Shown one piece after another: positions 56,129-64,000 of a stretch of DNA of 64,000 nucleotides; the first letter of the stretch is position 1, and each line of letters starts with the position of its first letter. Position numbers and translations under genes: made by a program. The notes below the pieces were generated by a model that had not been told where the DNA came from, ran no database searches, and saw only the letters and a list, made by a program, of their open reading frames with translations. The DNA is from Diphasiastrum complanatum. Taxonomy: Eukaryota > Streptophyta > Lycopodiopsida > Lycopodiales > Lycopodiaceae. The DNA is taken from assembly GCA_029204225.1 (NCBI GenBank), contig CM055102.1, positions 45,916,252 through 45,980,251 of the forward strand, written 5' to 3'.

Positions 56129-57874
56129 CTAGGACTCTAGATATTTTGTTTGGTCGTCCATGTTGAGCTCCTTGAGCTCTGCATCGGCACTTAGATTCAC
56201 CTTTGACGTAGAAACTGCAGGCAATGTTGGCTCCTTTTGACCTCGCGTCAACTGGTTTGTCACTGTTGGATGTCTTTCATTAAAAAGATGAGTTTTCGCT
56301 TGGTCACACAAGGTGAGCTCCTTGAGCTCTGCATCGGCACTTGAATTCACCTTTGATGTAGAGACTATAGGCAATTTTGGCTCCATTTGTTCCCGTGCCA
56401 GCTGGTCTGTCACTGTTGGTTGTCCTTCGTTAAATAGGTGAATGAGATTGGGAGGAATGGTTGGCTCAGGTTCATTTGTGTCATTCTTTTCTAGTTGGTC
56501 CCCTAGCACAGCTCTGAAGACACAAGGTCTCCTGCCATTATATAATAACACAAGGTTAACCCCTTTTGCCAAGAAGGCCACCACATGTTCGTTAAACCAA
56601 CTTAATCCCAAAATAGCGTCGAAGGCATCCATCTTCAAGATTGTGAACGTTAGTCGATTCTTCCAGGCTCCCAGAGAGATTGGTAAGTTGGTTGCCAATC
56701 TACAAGTGGTCATTGTACCTTTCGCGGTCTCCACACAAATAGGAGTCACATTTTCTTCACATTGGATGTCCAATTCTCCTGTCAGTTTTTCTGACAAGTA
56801 GTTATGAGACGCCCCCAGGTCTACCATGAAGTAAATGATCCTGCCTTGAATACAGCCTTTCAGGTACAATAACTTGGATCCTCTCGCAGGAGTCGCCATA
56901 AGATGTTCACGATAAGCCGCAAGTGCCCCTATCTGTTGCAAGGCATTCAGGTCAGACTCCGTCAAATCCGTTTCTGGGTCCTCTTCATCATCTTGTTCAC
57001 CATCTTCTTGATCAAATGCCTCTCTCTCCATCCTATCAAATCCTTCAATGGCAGCCATGATTTGCTTATTCAATGGTTTGGGGCATGATCTCCAAGAGTG
57101 ACCTTGCTGATGACAGTTGAAGCAACGCATGGAACTGCCCACTGTTGGTGAGCTGTTGCTGTGACTAGTCGAAGATCCAACATTGTTTCTTCTCTGGAAC
57201 ATGTTCCCTCCATTGTTGCCTTGGTTGCCAAACCCTGTTTTTGTTGGGAATTTATTCACGCTACTCGAGGCTTGGTTGCCATTTGGAGCTGAGTCCCCTC
57301 TTGAAAAGAAGCTCGGACTCGGTCTGGATCCACTAAATACTCTTGTTGAGGTTGCGGGAGCAGCTGGTGCCAATGTGCTCTCATAATCACAAACCATTTC
57401 AGCCGCTCGAATAGTTGAATTGAAATCATGGGGCATGTAGCTGTCTATCGCACGTCGGGTCCAGGATTGCATTCCAGACAATAGGTAATGAGTTTTGTCC
57501 GCCTCGGACATATCTTCAATAACCCATACACTCTGTCTGAATCTATTGAGGTACTCTCGCAATGACCCTTTCTATTTGAGCCCCGATAATTCTGTCCTCA
57601 ATCTCATGTGTGAATCCTTCGGTATGAACTCCTCTCGTAACGCGGCTTTGAATGCGTCCCATGTTTGAAAATGCATTCCTGCCATCCGGTACCAATTTGT
57701 AGTGTAGCCCTCAAAATATGCTAATGCCAAGTCAGTTCTTTCTTCCTCAGGAGTGTTCATTAGACGGAAGTAATGGTCCATGTGAAACAACCAATCTTCC
57801 ACAACTCGAATATCACGCTCTCCTTTGAAAGTAGGTGGTGCTTTCACTTTGGCAGTCTTTCTTGGGCCCTCCAT
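56129..57874 (-). pseudogene. Gag domain, zinc knuckle and retropepsin-like frame with one internal TAG
   Basis: From ATG 57874 (ACCATGG context) comes a Retrotrans_gag domain: VVEDWLFHMDHYF, LALAYFEGYTTNWY, WDAFKAALREEFIP. A TAG at about 57571 follows LSGLK, and the same frame continues KGSLREYLNRFRQSVW, the conserved next block. A serine/asparagine-rich linker then leads to the knuckle CFNCHQQGHSWRSC (CX2CX4HX4C). The retropepsin-like part has VDLGASHNYLSE, where the usual DSG/DTG is DLG, and ILGLSWFNEH. The C-terminus ends in two tandem 50-residue repeats. It has no RT. The length past the protease is about 130 residues, and the TGA/TAG after YLES closes the frame. The TAG may be a mutation of CAG or a read-through site. 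Confidence 0.8.
56141..56440 (-). repeat. 150-bp in-frame tandem duplication in the gag-only element
   Basis: Copies 56440-56291 and 56290-56141 encode HLFNE..PTVT.QL.R.Q.EP.LP.VSTSKVN.SADAELKEL twice (50 residues each, about 75-80% identical by eye). It lies after the retropepsin-like domain. Confidence 0.85.
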
Positions 57875-58329
57875 GGTTCTCTTGGTATCTGTGGAGGAGG
57901 CGCCACTGCATTCTCCCTAGTTGCTTCCAACTCTTCAAACCTGGCTTCGAGCTGTGTTAGCCCGTCTTTCATTTCTCTAGCAAGGTTAATTTGGGTAAGA
58001 TTCATGGCTCGCAAGGATGTTTGCCATTCTTTCCTTTTGGTTTTTCTGTCCTTCTTCACCTCGCTAAGCATAGCCGTCATTGCGCTTGATAAGTATTGCC
58101 GCATCTTCACTTCAAAGAGGTCCTGTTGTGCCTCTGGCAAGGGTTCATCTCTTGGTGTAGGTTCAGAAGGGCCACCCATCTCTTCATGGAGGGGCGCCAC
58201 TGTGGAGTGCATACGCTCTTTCTTTCTCGACTTGGACCTGGTGCCATCTCGATGCATGCGAGAGCTGTATTCTCGAGTCAGCTCTTCTCCGTCCGTCAGT
58301 GCTCGTAACTCTTCAAGATGGTCCTCCAT
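57844..58329 (-). CDS. N-terminal gag-like frame of the gag-only element
   Basis: 161 codons from ATG 58329. A charged N-terminal part (REYSSRMHRDGTRSKSRKKE) is followed by a helical, probably coiled-coil segment (FEVKMRQYLSSAMTAMLSEV, DGLTQLEARFEELEATREN) and a proline-rich end. Such an N-terminal coiled coil precedes the gag domain of many plant gypsy elements. The frame stops just after the ATG of the next frame, with 31 bases of overlap in a different phase. Either the two proteins are made separately, or one base was gained or lost. Confidence 0.6.
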   Translation of the reverse strand: MEDHLEELRALTDGEELTREYSSRMHRDGTRSKSRKKERMHSTVAPLHEEMGGPSEPTPRDEPLPEAQQDLFEVKMRQYLSSAMTAMLSEVKKDRKTKRKEWQTSLRAMNLTQINLAREMKDGLTQLEARFEELEATRENAVAPPPQIPREPWRAQERLPK

Positions 58330-58683
58330 TATAGTCAGAGGTGTACTTCCAACAGATTATCGCCTCAATCCTTTTTATATTTGAAGCTCTCCCTTCTGTC
58401 AGCCGGGCCCCACAGCTCTCTTTTCTTCTTTATTAAATCAGCTTCAATGAAAATATCCCTTCCTCAAACTTAGCACGCCCACATCACCTGAGAGCCAAGT
58501 AGGAACCAGGTCATTTGTGTCCAAGCAAGCACACGACAAACGGAACATACCAACCAAAGCAAACATAGAGGATCCCTCTCAAGCCACAAACCCCCCCTGA
58601 GACCGGACGTAGGACCTTTGCCTAGCCGCGCCCACACAAATCTATCACAGAATTAGCCCACGGGGAAACATCCATCCAACCAT

Positions 58684-59059
58684 CCGTGCTTTCACCATTA
58701 AGCAGCACATTGCCTCAGTCACGCCCCACCACTTTTTGGTCGATAGCCCTTATAGCTAAACGATCGGCAGCTATCCCGCACCGGCAGCTAACCACCCGTG
58801 CTTTACACCCGAATTCGAGCAGCATCTCTGTATCAATGGTTAACCCGTACAGTTCGAATATGTCGCCCCGCACCCCACAAGGTACAGACCGTGCTTTCAC
58901 CTACCTAGGCAGCACTTTGCCTCATCCGTCCTACGTGCAGACAGCGCCAGGCCCGAACCGCGAGAACTGACCGTGCTTACACCTCGAGGGCAGCACTTTG
59001 ACTCATCAAGTCCCCCGTTCTGCCGACCACCCCGACCGTGGACGCACCCGTGCTTACAC
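58684..59059 (-). repeat. Leader repeats of the gag-only element
   Basis: Five copies of CCGTGCTT(T)(A/C)CACC (plus-strand view) occur at 58684, 58796, 58889, 58971 and 59048, four of them followed by GGCAGCACNTTG-like sequence. Spacing falls from 112 to 77 bases. They lie between the primer site and gag, the region used for genome packaging in retroelements. Confidence 0.75.
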
Positions 59060-59147
59060 TGTGGGCAGCACCTTGCGCAACGGTTGTCCTGACAAATCCC
59101 AAAAACGTGGCCATCCCTGTGAGACTTGCGTAGCTGACCGGCTAGTC

Positions 59148-59160
59148 GGCTCTGATACCA
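59148..59160 (-). other. Primer-binding site of the gag-only element
   Basis: The minus strand reads TGGTATCAGAGCC, a perfect 13-base match to the initiator-tRNA-Met site, 2 bases from the LTR end. Confidence 0.95.
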
Positions 59161-59162
59161 CA

Positions 59163-60082
59163 TGTTGCGCCGGCGCCTCAAAGGGCGCTGGGACTTGAGC
59201 GGTTTTCCCAACACGCGCTTAAGTCTAACATTCATCCATCATGCACTTACGTAAAAGCCAACTCAGAATCGTAACAAGCTTAACCATTCAGACTTAAGAA
59301 AACTGGAATCCCAACCAACCCGAAAGCCAACTCAGAATCCGTCCCCAAAAGGTAACCAAAGGCAAAGACAAGCCACACATGAAACCCAAGGCATAGTGGT
59401 CGCCAAACTGACCAATTGGCATAGCGGCAAGCCCCATGTCGGTGACAGGGACCCTTAGGCGCCAGCGACACAAAAAGGTTGTAGTAAGGGTCCTTCCACT
59501 TGGACCAGTCCCGGAGGCGAAACCGAAATGGTAATCATCCCCAAGGATCAACTTTATTAGATTTGGAAGAGGTTACATTCATACATAGACTGACCGGTCT
59601 CGGGGCCACCAACACGTGCTGGGCATTGTGCCTGGCTCGTGCTGGTAGAGGGAGCTGAGACCTGGCGACTGGATTCCTGGCGCTGGTTGAGCTGCCCAAG
59701 TTTCTGTCTGCCGGACTCCCCCTATAGTTCTGCTGTGATTCGGCGCACCCCCTCTGGTTTGAAACATAGTGCTTTCTGGTAAAGCACGCTTTTTAGGACT
59801 TAGTTTTTATTTTGCTGATTAAGCCTGACAAGCCTGGCAGAATCAGTCTGGCTCCCGGACATGGGTCCCGGGAGCCGTCCCGGCGGCCGAATCAACCTGC
59901 TTTCCTGACTAGGCCATGACTCGAGCTCCAGAGCTAGCTCATGACTTTGTGACTACTTGACTGGCTCACCACAGGTCGGAGGCTCAGTCCTTGACATTCT
60001 AACTTGCTCTGGGACCTTAGGGAGTGTCACCCCTTTGAGTCTTACAGGACACGCTGGGTGCACCCAAGTCAGCTTTACAACA
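59163..60082 (-). repeat. 5' LTR of the gag-only element
   Basis: 920 bp, offset from the 3' LTR by exactly 4321 bases along its length. Differences seen by eye: GGTTTTCCC for GGTTTCCCC, GAATCGTAAC for GAATTGTAAC, CGACACAA for CGACGCAA, and CAGGACACGC for CAGGGCACGC. Confidence 0.95.
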
Positions 60083-60087
60083 ATATC

Positions 60088-61833
60088 CTTGCAAGTTGTG
60101 AAAGCAATTGGGTACGCTAGATGAAGCTTGATCCTGGAGATACAATCTCATAAGATGACATTCCCAAAGTTTTGTATATGAGGTCAAAGGAAGCATGGAT
60201 CTCTACAATGAAGCTACTTTTAGGAATTTTGTTTTTTTAGCACTCCTTCAGGATCTCAACCATCAATCTGTCATTCAAAATATCATTGCTCTCTCGTTTC
60301 TTGCACTAGTCAATATTAATCTAAGTATATTTTACTAATTCTTAGAAAAGACATCTCTCTTATGAGTAGTCCTATTGTCCTCTCACCCAAGAATTTATTA
60401 ATCATGATATCACTAGCCTCTCACTCTTACAATATCAGTCAATAGTTGATTTACTCTGCATTATTGATTGTTGATGTGAATTCTCTTCATCTATCATTAC
60501 TAAAGCCATGTTTGAAGTCTTTGTCTTAGCTAAAAATATGTTTGACTGGGTCTCCTCTTTGTGCCTTACAATCATCTATAGAAATCAATACGTCATATTT
60601 TTGAGGTATCCCTTTGGTCTTAGAATATCTCTAAGATAAGATGTGTACGTATATTTCCACTTTTAAAAATAAGCTATCTAAGTGAGACCAACCACATGTC
60701 CTTCACTCATAAGGTGATGGTCATGAAACACATCATTGCCTCCTAACCTAATCTATTCATGTTAGCCCTTCTTTTTACTAGAAATATGACGAAAGTCATT
60801 GGCCAAATTATCATGTTTTCTTTTGAAATGAAAAGAACTGCCTTATCTCATTAAAAATTTGCACCCTTTCCAGCAAAATAGTTGGCCTAGAAATTTGGAT
60901 TAAAAGAGAATCAGCTATCTTAGAAAATATGGTCTCATTTAAAGAAAACAACCAACTCTAGACAACGTCTTACATGCTGCATTGCTTATCAAAGTCCATG
61001 ACTCCCTCACCATGAACCCATTTTGTCGCATTTATTACTTCTTATGCAAGAGAATGAACATCTAAATGAATCAAATTGGGAGGCCCTTTGGATCTTGATG
61101 TAAATCTTGAATATGATTGCTTAGACAATGCACATGTTTGAAAAATCCTTGCATATTAGAAAAACTAGAAGATAAACTAACAACAATAAACTTTTCAAAC
61201 AAAGCATCCATGCACTATATGACCCAACTGTTGGGGACCGTTTGGCTCTACGAGATGAGCCTTTCCCCTCGATGCATGAACTACGCCTATCAGATTCGAA
61301 TTAGACTAATATGTCGAATGACTTGAATGATTCTACTTAATCCTAACCTTGAAGTCATCAGAATTGATGAGATTGATTACGTAGACAAACACAAAGTTGT
61401 TAGATTGTTAATTGCTAGAGCATTAGGTAGTTCAAACAATTCTATACGAGAGCAGTATCAAATAAAAACGGTTAATTAGAGAAGCATACATTCATACTGA
61501 CATAAATCTGAATGCAATAAGACAATGGATTGATTTAGCAAGTAATAGGTACATGTCAGTTGAAATAAGAAGCACAAAATAGTTACAATGATAATCACAT
61601 ACTTAAAAGTAACTTTGGTTCTATGGCAACTTCGATGATTCTAAGATCATTCGATAGCTTACTAACTCTCTGTCAATTTAATCGACGTAATAACATCTAT
61701 AATATATGCTTCAAATCAATTCACAATACTTGATCGATTGACTTGCTTGATTGATGCTTATTGGATTTGCATATCTTGATAAGCTGTACATTTGTTTAGA
61801 TATATACAACTATAGACATGTCACTTACACAAC
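60088..61833. other. No intact gene; possible decayed copia
   Basis: AT-rich sequence. On the minus strand at about 61060-61200 the text resembles the GAG-pre-integrase/integrase border of copia elements (compare 33620-33720), but stops break every frame. 61400-61750 looks like a diverged LTR. Neither is firm. Confidence 0.3.
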
Positions 61834-62052
61834 AAGGATTTAAACTTAGGTGACCAGGTGCTTCTTTATACATCAAAGAAGCACCTCAAAAAATTGAAAT
61901 TCCAAAGTGAGGGACCGTATGTTATCAATAGAATCTTTCCTAATGGTGTAGTCAAGCTGCAAACACTTGACAGAATACTCCTAGACATTGTCGTCAACGG
62001 TGGTTGTCTACGGTGGTATTACGAGGAGTTGTTTTTTGTTGACCCAACTTAA
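61834..62052 (+). pseudogene. Retroelement polyprotein C-terminal fragment (gypsy type)
   Basis: The plus strand encodes DLNLGDQVLLYTSKKHLKKLKFQSEGPYVI then NGVVKLQTLDRI and VNGGCLRWYYE, ending with a stop at 62050-62052. The GD.VLLY...KL...GPY.I...NG.V.L pattern is the end of the integrase in gypsy elements. Nothing upstream can be recognised as the rest of the polyprotein. Confidence 0.7.
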
Positions 62053-62186
62053 TCCTCATTCCCTGGTATATAAGTTAGAAATCAGAGTTAATCTGATATA
62101 CATTTTATGTAAGCTCTAAATGTGATATTGTAATCAGTGTACAGTTAATTAGATTTGCTGTATTCAGTTGTGTTTGGGACGTGACT

Positions 62187-62545
62187 TGTTAGGATATATT
62201 GATCCGGCACTGATCCCGTAGCCGGCTACTTGGATTAGCCGAGTAGCCACACGTAGGAAGAAATTAGCCTGTACAGTGATTTTGAGTTCATTATGCTATA
62301 TTCAGGGGCATGTCTTGGGTTTGTTAGTATATGTGGCCATATTGGGCCTAACTCTAGTTTGGCAGGTGGTAGGCCAGTTTAGTGACACCTGTTGAGCCCA
62401 TGCAGTTTGGGGCTTTGCTATATGTACAATGTTTCTTCATAATAGATTGGACTTTTGTTGTGCCATCTTTGAGAGCTTGTGAGATGTGGCTATGGTGATT
62501 GTGTGATGTGATCTGCATATTGCACTAGATTCTATCATAATTTCA
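62187..62545 (+). repeat. LTR with primer site, plus strand
   Basis: It starts TGTTAGGATATATTG and ends ATAATTTCA, followed by AC and the primer site TTGGTATCAGAGC (62548-62560). A TATA-like GCTATATGTAC lies near 62416. The left limit is inferred. It lies 136 bp after the gypsy integrase tail, which may or may not belong to it. Confidence 0.5.
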
Positions 62546-62548
62546 ACT

Positions 62549-62560
62549 TGGTATCAGAGC
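62549..62560 (+). other. Primer-binding site (tRNA-iMet type)
   Basis: TGGTATCAGAGC, a perfect 12-base match in plus orientation. Confidence 0.85.
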
Positions 62561-64000
62561 GTCAGGGTGTTGCAGGTATGCACAATCCGGTGGAGCTATG
62601 GGATAGCATCTTTCACCAGGACAAAGCACTCAGAGCGTCTCAGGAGAGAGGACTCCATACAGGGGCAGTCCGGATGGCAGGAGACAACAAAGTTCCTTCG
62701 ATCGGAGCTTCGAGGAAGATCAGAACGATTGTTGTAAGTGGATTCCGGGGAGAATTCACGGAGAAACTTGCAATTTCGGTGATTTCAGGGAAATCATTGA
62801 TGATGGCTAATTAATTGACTGTGTAGGCAGCCGGTTGAAGCAATTGGATTTGTAAGAGAGCTGTAAAGAACAGTGTTACACAGCCAGGGCAGTTTATAGG
62901 GTGTAATCTGGTGGAAATCGGTGGAAATTTCATTTCGATTTCGTGGGGTGTTGACGGTTTGGTGAGAAAATCAGCCTAATTGGAGTCAATACTGAACCAA
63001 TTTCAGAGCCATAAATTGCTTCGAAAAGGCAGAGGTAGGGTGACCTCTATGAGGCAGGTAGCTGCAAGAAGAATCTCAGAGTGAGATTCACAAAAGCCCA
63101 AGAAATCTCTCTCAGTTTTGAAGCTAGGGTTTTATAGCATAAAAGCCTGGATCTTTCACCAAAGGCTGCTGTTTTTGGATCTGTGAAGCAGCATAGAAGG
63201 GCGTCCTGATGAGGAGAGAGAGCTAGAAAATGGCCGTGGGCGGCCGCGTGCTGGAGAAAGCGCTGGAACAGTTCTTTGGGACAGCTAAAAACCCTCATAA
63301 ACCATAGCTATGGAGGAGAGAGAGCAAAGAAAGAAGGAGGACCTCGCAGGTCTGCTCGCGTGCTCCCAAGTAGAAGGTGCATTTAGTGCATGGAAGTGTG
63401 TTGCGGCTGGAGGGACACGGGTCAGCACACGGATATCCTGAGAACCATTCGATCTTGAAGACCAAAGGTCAACGGTACAATTTAAATCTCAGGGAGCTAT
63501 GTAAGCAATTGGATGGAGGCAGTCCATTGGATGGGCTTGAAAGAGGGCCCTGAAGGGTGAAGGGTAAAAGTGTCCTTCACTTCATTAAAAATTTTCAGCA
63601 TGAAATGGGTTGAAGGGACCCGAAGGGCAGAAATGCCATTTCCTCATTAAAAATCTTCAAAATGAAGATACAGTTCAAATTTGCAAGGCAAATTGGTTTT
63701 GGGGCTATCTTTAGCTAGAGGGCACCTATTTTGGCCATCCTTGGACCAAAATGACTCTTGAAACTGGCTGTCAGAGCCAACGGACAGAGCGACGTCATAG
63801 AGCAGGGAGAAAGGTGGTTTGGGGTGTTTTCATCACCATTCTATCAAGCGAAGTGTGGGTGACCTAGTGATGGGCTACATTCACTATTTGGGTACCGTAG
63901 GGCCAAATTTGGGGGCAATTTTTGCCTGGTGAAACCTGATAGAAGGCGGTACAATGAGGCATTATTGCTTCGAAATCATTATTACTTACTCCTGACAGGT
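62561..64000 (+). other. Internal region after the primer site, no gene recognised
   Basis: An 88-codon frame to 62814 (with EFTEKLAISVISGK) has no recognised domain. 63450-63660 contains GAAGGGACCCGAAGGGCAG-like repeats similar to the reverse complement of 43810-43990. The element runs out of the window. Confidence 0.4.

Larger units (their letters stand above)
54842..60082 (-). mobile_element. Complete non-autonomous LTR retrotransposon (gag-protease only)
   Basis: 5241 bp with two 920-bp LTRs of identical length, flanked by the 5-bp target duplication ATATC (54837-54841 and 60083-60087). The LTRs begin TGTTG and end CAACA, and differ at about 4 positions by eye, all transitions, so insertion is recent. 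In minus sense: 5' LTR (60082-59163), a primer site TGGTATCAGAGCC (59160-59148), an 800-bp leader with repeated motifs, gag in two overlapping frames (58329-57844 and 57874 on), a zinc knuckle, a retropepsin-like domain ending at 56129, and an untranslated stretch with a purine tract AGGGGAGGA (55770-55762) next to the 3' LTR. RT, RNase H and integrase are absent from the 3401-bp internal region. Elements with LTRs and only gag have been described in plants as TR-GAG; this copy fits that class with a protease domain added. Confidence 0.93.

Noticed and set aside
61117-61326. 69-codon plus-strand frame
   Set aside because: No domain, and it overlaps a possible decayed copia on the other strand.

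Overview
This window is plant nuclear DNA, read from gene content and structure. It has a six-exon cytochrome P450 of the plant-specific CYP704 type with GT-AG introns, the last exon of a plant BAT1/GABA-permease-type amino-acid transporter, and many Ty1/copia and Ty3/gypsy retroelements whose primer-binding sites match plant initiator-tRNA-Met. Gene density is very low, introns and spacers are AT-rich, and elements are nested and decayed. That suggests a large, repeat-rich genome, perhaps a gymnosperm; the species is inference only.

Layout. 1-10.3 kb: remnants of gypsy and copia elements, mostly on the minus strand, including a copia with LTR, tRNA-Met primer site, gag, protease and integrase start (9660-7091), fused to a second copia piece (7090-5821) that is itself cut by a third (5820-4668). 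10.3-16.8 kb: mostly unassigned, with a broken hAT-type transposase (about 12.75-13.3 kb). 16.8-19.2 kb: the 3' end of a plus-strand copia, then an unidentified decayed coiled-coil reading frame. 19.4-22.2 kb: TA microsatellites inside a nested foldback, then AT-rich DNA with two GC-rich stem-loops. 23.957-26.760 kb: the intact CYP704 gene (528 codons plus stop). 26.9-28.0 kb: a repeat cluster with more GC-rich palindromic modules. 28.3-43.5 kb: a nest of minus-strand copia elements (D, C, E, F) and a gypsy piece. C is nearly complete and seems to have inserted in the 5' end of D. 44.7-49.2 kb: plus-strand LTRs and a gypsy gag/protease/RT remnant. 52.563-53.093 kb: terminal exon of the amino-acid permease (minus). 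54.842-60.082 kb: a complete, young LTR retrotransposon (920-bp LTRs, ATATC target duplication, tRNA-Met primer site, purine tract) that carries only gag and a retropepsin-like domain. 60-64 kb: decayed elements, a gypsy integrase tail, and one more LTR with a primer site.

How the parts relate. Only two host loci are recognised: the CYP704 fatty-acid hydroxylase and the permease exon. Almost everything else is retrotransposon. Many elements have lost their catalytic cores by internal deletion (integrase in A and D, RT in E and G). The one young complete element never shows RT or integrase, so it must have moved with enzymes supplied in trans. The least explained signals are this gag-only element, a family of GC-rich GGAAGGCC/GGCCTTCC modules on both sides of the P450 gene, a pair of small foldback elements in opposite orientation at 23.7 and 51.4 kb, and a duplicated splice acceptor before the heme exon of the P450.
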